DNA of 64,000 nt, taken from Valencia hispanica (lineage: Eukaryota > Chordata > Actinopteri > Cyprinodontiformes > Valenciidae). The stretch's first letter is position 1. Every line of letters begins with the position of its first letter. The position numbers and the translations under genes are program-made. Below the pieces are notes generated by a model. The model did no database searches, was not told the origin of the DNA, and saw nothing but the letters and a program-made list of their open reading frames with translations. This document shows positions 1 to 11,502 of the stretch, piece after piece. The stretch spans positions 29,908,796 through 29,972,795 of the forward strand of contig OY747703.1 in NCBI GenBank assembly GCA_963556495.2. Direction: 5' to 3'.

Positions 1-640
1 GAACCTTTAAAGCTGCTAGTTTGCTGAAAGTGCTGCAGAGAGTGCACCATGTGGCCGTTAGACAAACTGCAATCAGCAAAATGCGCACTCCCATGACTTT
101 CAGGCGTGTTCTCATTATTACGAGCTCTGCGACGGTCAGAGGCCATTTTTGCTCTTTTTGTAATGCTGGTTAAACTTATTTTCTTCTTTGACTTACGGGG
201 AGCTTGTGTAGGTGTCGTGGCTGGCTACGTACACTTATCTGAGCTAGCTTAGACCGCGTCTATGGGTATGTACGTGCATCTTTATGTCACGCTACGCGCT
301 CTCCCAAGCCCACACGCGCACCCTGAACCACCTCAAAATAAATGGAATTGCTGCCTCTACATGCAACCGCGGTAGAACAAACTACAGCAAACTACAGCAC
401 TTGATTGAATTGTATCGTCAGGAGATGAAAAAACTGACTATAGATTAAAAGAAATTGTTTTATTTTAACAAAAATATTGCGCAATGCAGCTTTAATGTGC
501 TTAAATAACCTGAAGCAAAACAAATACATGTATGTATCTATCATTTATGTAAATATTGGGGAGTGAAGAGGTGAAGCATGTGTTTGACTGATTAATAAAA
601 CCAATATATATATAAAATTTCGCCATATGGTGCCACCCCA
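1..640. other. No gene recognised
   Basis: No exon, RNA gene or recognisable element is visible here. The stretch near 600-690, with its repeated 'gccacccc' words, looks like the edge of a dispersed repeat, but I cannot name a family. Confidence 0.4.
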
Positions 641-696
641 GAAAAATTCTTGCCCCTTTCTTGCCACCCCATAAATATTTTTCTAGATCCGCCACT

Positions 697-762
697 GCAC
701 ACATGTATATACACATATATATATATATGTACGTGTGTGTGTGTATGTGTGTGTGTGTGTAA
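697..762. repeat. CA/TA/TG microsatellite
   Basis: A mixed dinucleotide tract runs from CA/TA steps into TG repeats. The short open frames across it are low-complexity artefacts. Confidence 0.85.
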
Positions 763-1162
763 TGTAAAATTTCATACCAGGCGAACTGATCTCCAGTGTT
801 TGATCTCCTCTTCAGTTTCATATTCCGATGAAAGCTTTTACACTTCATTTCTTTCTTCAGCAACTTATTCTTCTGGAGCCACTTGATTAGTTTCAATGAC
901 TTTCTTTTAGTCATTTCACCATTTATACTCCTTCTGATTTGCGTGAACCGGGTCATTTCTGACCATAAAATGTTATGTTTTTAGATCTTTTCTGTTATCC
1001 CAAGTACTTGCTGACGCTGGTTACTGCGCATGCTCTCTGAAGAACTCCCGCTTGAACGCTCCTCGTCTCATTTTTGGCACGTCACGAACAGGTGACGCAC
1101 ACTTTACTGCAAGTATCTGTGAGTGCAACAGTGGGGTAGAAAGGTGTAAGAAAAGTTCAGCT

Positions 1163-2652
1163 ATGCCAAAGTCTGGTCGGAAAGGCATTCAGACCCGTGC
1201 CAGGGTCTCCACATCTTGTGCCAGTGAGGAGTTAGGGACAGCGACAGCAGTAAGTGAATGTTTGCTTTCTAGAAAGTTGCTAACAAGCTAATTAGCACAG
1301 GGAACTGCTTCGCCACTGTCACGTTCACTGCTCGGATGACAAGATGCACAGTAAACAACCCCAGCGTCACATGCGGGGCTTAAACCAGTGCACATTATTA
1401 TATGTGTTGAATATAAGTGTATTTTCATACTTCCACAAAAAATTATGTACAAAGTTAATATTACCGTGTATTCGGGTATAATTTGTTCAGTTGTCTTATA
1501 TATATTTTTAGATTCAAAACTACTTTTAACCTTTTCAGTTATGTTTGCACTGTTTATGTTGACAATAGATATAATGTAATAGATTTTTATTGTGCAGTAT
1601 AGTGTATCAATTCTCTCTCAAAACACTTAAAGTCTGGTTTCAAGTGGTGGTTACACAAGTCAGTGTAATTTTCTAGTTTTTTTAATTTTATTTTCTAAAT
1701 GGACTTCTTTGTGCCCACCGTCTCAGGTGGTTCAACTGCCCCAACTGCAGTGTTGATTGAAAAGAGATGATCACATCAAATGGACATGCTGGAGATGAAA
1801 GTGGTATGGCAAAATAAAAAAAAATAGGTGAACTAACAAAGGAACAAGACTTTCTTAAAAAACAGCTGGCATCAGGTTAATGTTTTTTACCTCATGAAAC
1901 TATATATTTTGTCTGTGCAAATTTCTACAATTGCTCTAATATTACAAGTATACAGTCCAGTCTATTAACTGATTATGTAATTTATTTTCCTTAACTGTTT
2001 TTTTTTTACAGTTCTCAAAAATGACTCTAGCTCTAAAAAGGATTCAGAAGATACAATAAGTCTCTCTTCAGACACCACGTCAGAATCTTCATCTGAGTCA
2101 TCGGACTCCTCATCACCACTGTCATCTGATGAGGGCAAGAAGAAGAACAAGAGGAAGGCCAAAAAAAGGATGAGGAAAGAAAAGGGGAAGAAGTCAGAGA
2201 AGATCAAGGACAAAGATTATCAAAGGGGTAAACATGTTATTATACATTTTATTTGCATGTTAATTCATTATTATTATTAGATTGTGTAGCTGTTTTTTTA
2301 CATTTCTAATTTGGTTCTCAAATTTTTATTTCAGCCAAATCCCCCAATCAGGTAGTGGCTCGGTACCAAAGTCTGCTCAAGCTTTTCAAAAAAGGAGGGA
2401 CAATGGCCCGGACATTTAAGCGGTATGAAGTGGATCGGAACACCATCGCGATAACAGCTCCCATCGCAGAGCTATCAATCACTGCACCGAGCAAATATAA
2501 GGATCTCCTAAAAAAACTACAACAGTCAGGTTAAGCTCTCTGTATTTGCACCTCAATGTGCACTTGCAATTGCAGAGGATCCAGAGGTAGAACAGCTGGT
2601 GAAAGATTACAAAACTAATGGAAAGCTACTGCCTTTTAAGATAAAACCATGA
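1163..2652 (+). pseudogene. CCDC106-like gene, broken, with remnant exon-intron structure
   Basis: A spliced gene remnant of the CCDC106 family, which in fish exists in many copies; the human member is a nuclear, p53-interacting protein. Exon 3 (about 2012-2227) encodes a serine/aspartate-rich stretch followed by a lysine-rich nuclear-localisation-like stretch. Exon 4 (2335-2534) encodes the conserved C-terminal core with the words VDRNTIAITAPIAEL and APSKYKDLL. Both have consensus acceptors (TTTACAG, TTTCAG) and a GT donor, and the phase matches across the intron. Possible upstream exons lie at 1163-1249 (ends at GTAAGT) and about 1726-1876 (coiled-coil words ELTKEQDFLKKQL). The second has in-frame stops. 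At about 2530 the frame stops, and a further conserved tail (AEDPEVEQLVKDYK, stop 2650-2652) continues in another frame. The breaks argue for a pseudogene, although a splice event could bypass the last one. The family call is from memory of the C-terminal core. Confidence 0.7.
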
Positions 2653-2689
2653 ATGCTTATATTGGCTATCATTGGTTTCCAAAATTATT

Positions 2690-3130
2690 TCAGAGTTCTG
2701 TTTACAATGGTTATTTGCACTGATAAGCTGATTAATATTTTGTGTTAAACACTGCAGGTACTCTGCATGTTGTTGTGGGTCATGTATAGTTTTTTAAAAT
2801 ATATTTTATGCAACAGTTTATTGTTGCTGATTGATGTCAGCACTGTAAAAAATGTTTTGCATATTGAAAATACATGTTGTGGGTCATGTTATATTTTTTT
2901 AAACATATTTTATACAGCAATTATTTGCACTGTGAAAATATTTTTGTTACAAATATTTTATGTAAATCACTGCAGGTGCATTGCAGATGATGTGGCCCAT
3001 GTTTTCATTTTCTTCTGTACACAAAACAATTTTGTGCATTGATAAAATGTTTATATTTTGTGTAAATCTCTGCAGGTACTATGCAGGTGGATGTGATTCA
3101 TGTTTAGATTGTTTTGTGTTATCAAGTAAA
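2690..3130. repeat. Degenerate direct repeats around a 'CTGCAGGT...GTGGGTCATGT' word
   Basis: Related blocks recur at roughly 2750-2815, 2870-2925, 2970-3010 and 3070-3110. Each has a variant of 'ctgcaggt', then 'tg(t/g)gggtcatgt', then a T-rich run. The copies are strongly diverged. This AT-rich 3' flank of the CCDC106-like remnant otherwise shows nothing. Confidence 0.5.
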
Positions 3131-3432
3131 AAAAAATAAACACAAATATGTTCTTCATTCCAGTGCCACGTATTGTTTTAATTATTTTCTCATTCAAGGT
3201 TTTATTAGGGACACCAGTTCCATGAGAAGCATAATACATTATTACATATATAATAAAGCATAAACAGTCTTCACTTTAGAACGATTCACAAAAAGACTTA
3301 ATTAGTTACTAGCAATACAATTAATTAATAATGCATTGCAGAATTAGTAAATCATGTATTAAATGCTTCCTAATCATTAATACATGTCCAAATCAATGTG
3401 TAGCAGTGCATTTATAAATGCACTTACACATT

Positions 3433-3630
3433 GTTTGTTTGTGGTTTGCTAAGTATGAATGAGCAATGGGTAAACTGCTTATACATGGGACTATTCACTA
3501 GAGGTAAAACATTAATAAATGTATAGATGAATTGCTTACAAAAAGTTTTTTTGTGGTTTATTAAGTATGAATTAGCAATGAGTTAACAGCTTATAGAGGG
3601 GACTATTCACTACAAGTAAAACATTAATGT
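3433..3630. repeat. Two diverged direct repeats of about 90 bp
   Basis: The blocks at about 3433-3522 and 3542-3628 share 'gtggttt(g/a)(c/t)taagtatgaat(g/t)agcaatg' and 'gggactattcacta...gtaaaacattaat'. Flanks are rich in TAATTA. They may be part of an AT-rich dispersed element that I cannot name. Confidence 0.6.
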
Positions 3631-3857
3631 ATTAGTAAATGGCGTATTAAGTAGGAGTCATTGTTAATTAACTTCTTGTTACTAATTAATTACATATTTA
3701 TTCATGTGTAATTAAGACTGAATAAGGTGTAGTTATTATAAAGTGCTACCCATTTGTTTTCTTATTTATGAACTTTCTTTTGATTCTATCATGAAATTAT
3801 TGATTGATTTGGGCATGTCTTCTGAAAAAGTTTAGAAATCATCAAAAACAAAACAAC

Positions 3858-3987
<130 letters not shown>

Positions 3988-4699
3988 CTTAATTGATCTT
4001 GTAAATGAGATATGCAGGTGTCTAGTTCAACAAGATTCATAATCATACACATAAACGTATAGGAGGAGGCAGTGGCGGGGATGGAACAGCTGCTGGGTGG
4101 AAAAGAAAAGAAAGCAGAAGCAGCAGAGATGGAACAGCAGTTGTTTCAGAACTTCACAGAGATATTGAATAATGTACAAGTAAAGGTTTCTTTGCAACAG
4201 TTACTCTGAGGAACATGTATCTCCTCCAGCCATTGCAGCAACCTATTCAAAGCAAGCATATACATAAGTCAAAACATACAGACAGCTTGGCATGCAAAAA
4301 GAACTTTAGCTAAAGCATGTTTTAGTCAAAAGCCCTCACACTGCAAATATTTTAAATACAACATGATCAAAAAAACATTTTAACAATAACAAACTATTTT
4401 AAAACTTTTCATTAAGAACTACTTGGTTAATCAACTATTGAGGTTATCATATTGCGATGAAATACGTTTTCTGTTTTTCATTGTAATTAAGGAAAAGTCC
4501 CTTCAAATTGTATTTCAATTGGAAATTATAGCCTGTATAGTACTGTTAATATGAAAAATATTGAGCCTCACTGACTCACTGACTACCTCAATGACGAACA
4601 AGAAATTGCCTGTTGTCACACGCACTTCTATTGTGCATAGGTTTCAACTTTTCAACAATTTCAAAATTTACAAGTATCCCGTTTAAGTCTATGTATAAT

Positions 4700-5005
4700 A
4701 AGGCTTGTGATGAAGCAAACCTCTTGTAAATATGTTAATATTTCATCAAGTTAAGAGTATTTTTATTCAACCTGATCAGCTTTCATAACACTCAAATAGA
4801 CAGGACAAAACAATGTTTCACAATCAAGTCATTTTATGAAAGCAAAAACAGTCATTTCAACATGTACATTTATCCTATATCAAGCCTACCTATAGTAACG
4901 TTTGTAATAAGGCAAACCGCTTATAAATCCGTTAATATTTCATCGAGTTTGGAGTATTTTTATTTAAGCTGATCACTCACCTTCCAACTGCTTGCATAGT
5001 TGACA
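4700..5005. repeat. Two diverged direct repeats about 200 bp apart
   Basis: Blocks at about 4703-4800 and 4902-5000 share 'gtaa(a/t)(t/c)(a/c)gttaatatttcatc(a/g)agtt' and 'gagtatttttatt(c/t)aa(c/g)ctgatca'. They lie in an AT-rich stretch without coding potential. The repeat family is not recognised. Confidence 0.6.
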
Positions 5006-5009
5006 GAAC

Positions 5010-5810
5010 ATCAGTTGACTGAAGTAAGGTGGTTGCCGTTGAGCTACGCTGTTGAATCCCACTTGCATCATCTAGGGTTTATATATCTATGCATCAGAGA
5101 GCTCGAATAGCCCCACGTGATTATGTCCCACTTCACTTCCGGTACTACTTCGTATTGTGAAAAAGCAGCATGGTAATCACGAGCATTGTGAACTCTGAAT
5201 CCTTCACCATCCATGGGGTAAGCATCTAAAATATTTATCTTTAACACAACCAGATTATGATTATTATTAATATTATTAATCTGTTTAAGATGAGAGTTAC
5301 CACAAATTTAATCAATTATGATCTAAAGTGCATGGAATAGCACTGTTACATGAATCCACATGATTAAACAATTGCATTCTAAGAAGGTATTTCTAGTTTA
5401 CACTAGAAATCTCAGGATATGCTTGTTGTACAACTAAACTTAAAATGATATGACTTGGACCAATTGATATGAAGATTAATATAATATTGATTGGATTTGA
5501 CATGCAAACCAGTGTGATCATAATGAACCTTTGCATTTTCCTGTAGGTCTTTTTTTTCCCAGGATACAGATCTGGAACTGATGATTGTAGGTTGTGCTCA
5601 GCTAAAGCCTTCCAGTTGGACCCTCATCAGATGTTTGCATCTTAAACCCTAAGCTGGGTGGCAAGCCAGTTGAATAGCAGATTGGAGTGTGTGCAGTTAT
5701 CTTTCTTCTCCTGGACTTTTCTGTGGTAGGACAAGAGAACACTAATTCACTGATAAAACAATGGTTTGAAGAGAAAGAAAAGGGCCCCAATGATTAAAAC
5801 AATTGACTTG
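5010..5810. other. No gene recognised
   Basis: A GC-richer patch near 5090-5225 ends in a GTAAGC that could be a splice donor, but nothing around it supports an exon. The remainder is unannotated intergenic sequence. Confidence 0.4.
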
Positions 5811-5814
5811 AGTC

Positions 5815-5905
5815 AGAAATCACATGTGGTGTGCCCCAGGGCTCCATCCTAGGCCCTGTCCTATATAATATCGATTAGCTCCCGCTAGCCCAGATTATAA
5901 CAACC
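5815..5905 (+). pseudogene. L2/CR1-type LINE reverse transcriptase fragment
   Basis: A short remnant of a non-LTR retrotransposon reverse transcriptase on the plus strand, carrying the GVPQGSILGP block that precedes the catalytic YADD box, then LPLAQII. It carries an in-frame stop (TAG in TCGATTAGC). It abuts LINE ORF1 sequence read on the opposite strand, so the two are probably separate insertions or a rearranged copy. The same block occurs near 53,830-53,900 and, on the minus strand, near 31,200-31,260. Confidence 0.75.
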
Positions 5906-6734
5906 AACCATTTGCTGCTTGTGAATGTCATTGGTGCCAGCATGAATTACAACTTTACTCACACATGTGTGGAGTTCAATGAGGTCCAGGATATTTTCTG
6001 CGATGTCCATCACAGTGGCTCCAGGGAATGACCGAGTGAAGGCTCCTCTCATCTTCACATTCCTCACGATGGAGTCGGTGAACCTATGGAGCGACGGGGA
6101 CAGGGTCTGTCAGAGGAGGAGAGACACTGACAGACAAGACACCGTATTTGTTTGTTAAGGTCAGGCAGGTTTGGAGGAGAGCAGTGGTGACTGCCCCTTC
6201 CACAACCACCGTGGCCGGACCCAAGCGTGGACCAGGTAACCAGTAGGACCAGAGTGGAACGGATCGGGGCTGTTGGTTTTGCCCCCTGCTGGAACCAACG
6301 GTCCTCCTCTGCAGCAGAAGTCTCATGCGCGTTTGGTTCCCCAAGTCCGTTTGGAGACCCAGCAGTGGATGCCCGCTCCACAGCTTCATCGGTCTGGTAG
6401 GGAATGGTGTCAGCCAGCTGAGCGCTATTGGCGGCAGCGAGAGTCCGGCCCAGGATAATGTCCACGTCACGCTCGTGCTCCTGCATTTGGTGTAGAGTTG
6501 TAATTAGGGCTGCAATGATTCCTCGAGTAATTCGATTACAAAAAATGTTTGAGGAAGTTCCGCTGCCTCAAGGCCTCGTTAAGTAGAACTTAGCTTGAAA
6601 AGCCCACGTTTCGCACTGATTCTTTATGTGGTTGCACAACGTGTTTACGTCACAGATTATATGCACCCTGCACTCCACTGCACAGCAGTCCTTCATTCAG
6701 AAGAGTTTTTCACTGGAATCGCCAACAGCCGACA

Positions 6735-9224
6735 ATGGCAGACGCCACTGAGAGCAGTGGAAAAGAGCAACAGTGAAACGAGGTAAATAGGAAGCAATAA
6801 AAGTTGTCCATGATGTGGGATCACTTCACATTAAAATCAAAGGAAAACGCCGTAGTATGCAATCATTGTAAGGTGGAGCTTGCATACCACAATAGCACTA
6901 GTTCGATGCTGCAGCACCTGACGAGGAAGCATCCGATTGAGGGCATGAGCGGACGACCCGAGACGAGGTAGAAATCTACTTATATTTAATGATGTAAATG
7001 TTAACGCTAACATCGTGTCAGTAAAATAAATATTAATTATGACAACACTTGGAGCCATGGGGTTGTCTCACTCCTGCTAAAAGTCCTCAAACACCACCAA
7101 AAGGCAGTATTGTATATCAATACCACCTTCAAGTGCTGCCTTTCATTTGTAAACGCAAGGATTAAGCAGTGATGGAAAGTTGCTCAGTAGCCAACATAAG
7201 AAATGCAATTTGGGTTGCAAAATTCAGGGAATTTTTAAAGTTGGAAACTTTGCATGGGAATGAATGGGAATATATGGGAATTAATGGGAATTTACAAAAC
7301 TGAAAGTTTGTTCCCTTAACTGGAAACATAAATATAGTTGAGGGAAATATATTGCAGCATAATCTTGGCTAAAACAACCAGATTTAATGCACACCTAAAT
7401 ATCTATGCGATTAAATTACATGCACGCTGCTGGGCTACTTAGGCCACACAGGCCACACCTCCTACATGCACTGTACATTCCTCCATCACATGCACTGATG
7501 ATTTCTTCAACCCTGGAGTACTGGAGCCACATTTGAGCTTGCTAACAACATAGAGTGTAATGTTGAGTAATATTTTACTTATTTTAGATATGATAGTTTG
7601 TTAAAATTATCCCCAAATTCCAGTTAATTTCCATTAATTCCCTTTAATTCCAATAATTCCTGTGCAGAGTTTCTAAATTTGAATATTTTCAAAATTACTA
7701 CTGATATCTGGACAAGTGTGGCAACAGAGGCCTATATGGGGGTGACGTGCAACTATCTGGAAAACTGGAAATTGTCATTGCCTTACGACTATGCCTTTGG
7801 AGAAGAGACACACAGCTGCAAACATTGCAGATTGGATTGAGGAGGTAATTGCCAAATTCAACATCACACCAAAAAAAATCAAGGCTGTCAAACATGACAA
7901 TGGCGCTAATGTAGCAGCAACACAGATTTTGCATGCAAAGCATGGATGGGAACGGGTGACATGTGCAGCACACACCCTCAACTTGGTTGTGCAAAACTCT
8001 TTGAAAAGCCAACAGGTTATCTTCAGGTGTGTGGGTGCTGCAAAAACTCTTGTTGAACACTCTAAGAAAAGTGAATTGGCATGCACAAAGTTAAAGGTCA
8101 AGAAGAGGCAAATGGGGACCAAAGAGAACAGGGACCAAAGAGAACATGCTGTTGTAATATGTCTGCACACGCTGGAACAGCACCTATGCTATGTTGTCCA
8201 GGCTGCAAGAACAAAGATGGCCAGTGACTGCTACACTGTCTGACCCAGAAGAGACCCAGAGTGAGAAACATTACCTGGATCTCAAGCCTGACCAGTGGAT
8301 CCTGATTGAGGAGCTCAACCAGGTCCTTGAGCCCTTCCACTCAGCCACAATGTTTATGAGTGGAGAGCAATATGTCACACTGTCTGCACTTCCACACGTT
8401 GTTGACAAAATTAAGAAGACAGTCAGGATGTCTCATTCAAGACTCATGCGATAGAACAGGTCACAGTAAGACTGAAAGACTTTGGTGAGTTCAAACCTGA
8501 ATCTCCAAACATCACATTGCTTGCTGCTGCTCTGGATCCCAGGTTTCGAAAACTCAAGTTCTTGCCTGCTGACCAAGCATTCAGTGTCAAAAACGCATTG
8601 CAAACCATGGGACTTGCTGTCAAACAGCAAGTGAGGCCCATTGGAAGTGGCAAGATGACCACATCATTCCTTTACTCGGACTCCACTAGCAGTGATGAAG
8701 AGCAAGATGAAAACCAGCTGTCAAATGAAGCTGTACAGAATGAGGTAAATGTAAATGATGCTTTATTTTGGGTTTCTTTTCTGTTTTGGTAACAATTTCC
8801 TCTAAAGCAGTAGACAAATTCAAATGTACTACTACAACCAAAAAATGTCTGTTTAACAACATTACAAAATGCAATAAGCAAAACATATTTTTAGATTTTG
8901 TGTTCTTTTTTTCAACTGTCACAGGTATTGGCCTATTTCGGAGAAGGATAATCCTCTAATATGGTGGAAAGCAAATTAACTACGCTTTCCAACATTGTCG
9001 AAGCTGGCAAACTCCCTTCTCTGCATTCCAGCTACATCCACCCCATCCGAGCAGTTGTTTTCAGCAGCAGGTAATATTGTGTCAAGGAAGAGGGCAATCC
9101 TCAGCCCTGAGCATGTAGATATGCTCACCTTCCTTCTGCAACCACATGCTCCTTGGATAGCTTGTACTTACACTCCCTATACTGTCTCTCTTGACGACAG
9201 AGTTCCAAGTCCTTGTTCACAGTG
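6735..9224 (+). pseudogene. hAT transposase (BED finger, RNase H-like core, hAT dimerisation domain), broken
   Basis: A ZBED-like hAT transposase in pieces. A BED zinc finger lies at about 6812-6970, with WDHF, CNHC and a spaced HLTRKH, ending at a possible GT donor. The catalytic core follows at about 7690-8240, with DIWTS (first Asp region) and HDNGAN, then CAAHTLNLVVQ. The next blocks are at about 8191-8454 and 8457-8760 (ITLLAAALDPRFRKL). The C-terminal hAT dimerisation domain lies at about 8925-9190 (IPATSTPSEQLFSAAGNIVSRKR). Frameshifts near 7775 and 8230, a stop at about 8452 and an AT-rich intron-like or insertion segment at 8760-8925 separate them. Length and domain order fit an autonomous ancestor, but this copy cannot make a whole protein. 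Confidence 0.85.
7200..7690. mobile_element. Nested inverted-repeat element (MITE-like) inside the hAT
   Basis: The left side (about 7225-7310) has repeated 'gggaatgaatgggaatatatgggaatt' words after 'gttggaaactttgca'. The right side (about 7600-7685) has the reverse complement, 'aattcc..taattccctttaattcc' followed by 'agagtttctaaatttg'. This makes an imperfect inverted repeat around a non-coding core. It separates the BED-finger exon from the catalytic part of the transposase, either as an insertion or inside an intron. I do not see a clear target duplication. Confidence 0.6.
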
Positions 9225-10013
9225 ATAGGACTTTTATACCAAGTTCCTGTCATACATGTTGGTTCTCAATATAAAGTTGCACAATTCAAAGGCAGTGTTG
9301 AAGGCACAATTTAATGCACCTATTTTATTTTATTTTTTGATACTAAGAATGATAACTGCTCTTATATTTTATTTTCATGTAACTTTGTCTCAGGGAATGT
9401 TAAGTTTGAAGTAATTTTATTTATATTTTATTTGTTTTCTTTCTCAAAAATGTTAAGTTGGAAGTATTTTTTTTAAGAAACACAATTACTATTTTGCATG
9501 ACATGAATGCAATAAAATGTATTTTATACCAAAAATTAAAAACGTCTTTATTAAGTAGTCCGTCTTTTTTATATTGTAACTGAACCTTAAATAAGCAAAA
9601 GTATGTTTTATTCGATTACTCAATTAATCGATCGGGATATTCGATAGAATACTCAATTACTAAAATATTCTATAGCTGCAGCCCTAGTTGTAATCCTCTG
9701 CTCCAGCTCGAGGATTTTCTGACTGACCTTGACACAGCTTTCACACCCAGGGCTGCAGGTAAGTGAAGGCATGGTGGGGGGACAGAAGTAGTCCAAGCAC
9801 AGCTTGTGTATTAAAATACCCCCGATAAAAGCATCTGATTCAAAGAGCAAAGTTAAAAAGCAGGGTGGAACTACGACACCCAGTCTTCTATCGAGAAACA
9901 ATTTAAAACCAAATAGCACTGTATTTGTTTGGAGCCGGTCTTGGCAGGTCTCACAGACGCTGACGCATGCGCACTCACCAATGAGGGAATGGCAGCACTG
10001 ACAAACACACCAC

Positions 10014-10225
10014 TGAAAAACTGTACATTTATAGCGCCTTTCTAGTCATGCTGACCACTTAAAGCACTTTAGCCACATTCACCCATTCGCACTCACAAAT
10101 GCGTGCACACTCATACATCCATATGCAGAATAGTAGGCAATTTGAGGTCAAGTACCTTGCCCAAGGGCACAACAATTGCAAGACGACTACTGTACTCTAT
10201 CCACTTAGCCACAGATGCCCCTATA
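10014..10225. repeat. Dispersed repeat of the 'TATAGCGC(C/T)TTTCTAGTCAT' family
   Basis: It shares 'tatagcgc(c/t)tttctagtcat(g/a)ctgaccact(t/c)aaagc(a/g)cttta' and the following 'gccacattcaccca' with the block at about 53,510-53,600. This word is very common in fish genomes, but I cannot assign it firmly to a LINE tail or a MITE. Confidence 0.65.
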
Positions 10226-10369
10226 TCCAATTAAATAATCATTGATACTGAAAGATACCCACTTTATATCCTAGAACAAAGTCACATAGTCAACATTTTA
10301 AGCATTTTTATGTTACTTAAAAAAGTTAAACTACATACCCCAGTTTAAACAGTTTTATATGAAAGAAGG

Positions 10370-11010
10370 AGGATCTGAAATTACATTCTGGATTTAACAG
10401 GGAGCCAATAAAGGTAAGCTAAAACAGGAAAAATGTGATCTCTCTTTTTAATATTCATCAGAATTCTTGCTGCAGAATTTTGAATCAACTGAATGCTTTT
10501 AACTGCATTTTGTGGATTTCCCCATAGTAAAGAATTACAGTTGTCCAGCCTTGAAATAACAAATGCATGGACTAGTTTTCAGCATCACTCCTGGACAGGA
10601 TGTTTGTAATTTTAGCAATATTCCCGATGTGAAAAAAGGGATTTCTAGAAACCTGCTTTATATGGGAATTGAATGTCATGTCTTGGTCAAAAATAACACC
10701 ATGGTTTTCTTATGTTACTTATGTTACCGGAGGCAAATTTAAGGCCATCCAGATGAAGTGATTGACTGAACAGATTCTTTTTTAGAGGTTTTGGTCCAAA
10801 GACGACAACTTTAATCTACTCAGAATATAAAAGCATAATGTTTAGAGTCATCCAGGTTTTTATGTTTTCAAGACATGCCTGTAATCTACCTAAATTATGG
10901 GATTCATCAGGATAAATGGAAAAAAAAAGTTGTGTATCATCTGCATAACTGTGCCAATGTATCCTATGCTGTCTGATGATTTTATCGAACATTCACACAT
11001 GCATGTTTAG
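10370..11010 (-). pseudogene. CR1/L2-group LINE reverse transcriptase, 3' part, degraded
   Basis: Read on the minus strand, the block at about 10,580-10,390 gives the conserved region downstream of the YADD box: SRLDNCNSLLWG, IQLIQNSAARIL, HIFPVLAYLYWLPVKSR. Sequence further upstream on the minus strand (10,920-10,980) reads as the remnant of the box itself ('cagttatgcagatgatacac'). The copy is riddled with stops. It is related to, but clearly diverged from, the copies at 30.1-31.3 kb and 42.3-43.7 kb. Confidence 0.75.
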
Positions 11011-11502
11011 TATTTTGAGTAAAAAATTTTAATATTAGAATAAAGTTAGAATGTCTTTGCTGATTCAGGTGGTTTAAACCTAGACACAATATGAATCAGG
11101 GCTATCAATAGACTGTGGAGGAAAATAAGCAATTACAGGTATGTTTAACTTTGTTTAGCTTGTGACTGAAACCTAATTTAAGGATGTTCTCTGGAATGGA
11201 CACTTACAGGTCAGCAACCCTACAGGTCAGCTGCCAGGGTAATTTAGGCTCTGGAAGATGTTATGAGATACTGGTTTATGGGGGGAACAAATTCCTTTAT
11301 ACAATCTGTTTCCCACAACTGGCTGGTGGGGTAATAAAAACCCCTGGACTTCTTAGAGTTTGGATTAAGTGGAAAATTACTGTGAGATGTAGGGTGTGAC
11401 CTAACTATGTATATAACAGGGTTGTAAGTCTGATTTTGTCAGACACAGACCAGGAGGAAATGCTTGATCTGTCTCTCCTTGCATGCAAGAAATGCAACAC
11501 GT

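Larger units (their letters stand above)
6497..9694 (+). mobile_element. hAT DNA transposon, 3,182 bp, with 8-bp target-site duplication
   Basis: The element spans 6505-9686. Its ends are inverted (tagggctgca... on the left, ...tgcagcccta on the right) and further subterminal words rich in 'ttcgatta' recur on both sides. It is flanked by the direct repeat GTTGTAAT (6497-6504 and 9687-9694), the 8-bp duplication expected of hAT transposition. The insertion splits an L2-type ORF1. It encodes a degraded BED-finger/hAT transposase on the plus strand and contains a smaller inverted-repeat element near 7.2-7.7 kb. Confidence 0.92.
5885..10010 (-). pseudogene. L2/CR1-type LINE ORF1 with esterase-like domain, interrupted by a hAT element
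   Basis: Minus-strand 5' part of an L2-type non-LTR retrotransposon. The 5' UTR-like region and ORF1 N-terminus lie at about 9690-10010, including a coiled-coil-like stretch (KVSQKILELEQRITT). The frame resumes beyond the hAT insertion at 6496 and runs to about 6064. It then shifts frame into 5885-6067, which carries the SGNH-esterase-like words VVIHAGTNDIH. ORF1 proteins with a C-terminal SGNH hydrolase domain are known in the CR1/L2 group. The break at the hAT is clean: removing one 8-bp duplication rejoins the frame. The other breaks (frame change near 6064, truncation at 5885) are older damage, so this is a dead copy. Confidence 0.7.

Noticed and set aside
5815..6500. 5'-inverted (twin-primed) LINE joining the RT fragment and ORF1
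   Set aside because: The RT piece lies on the wrong side and in the wrong orientation for the usual twin-priming outcome. Two separate insertions are simpler.
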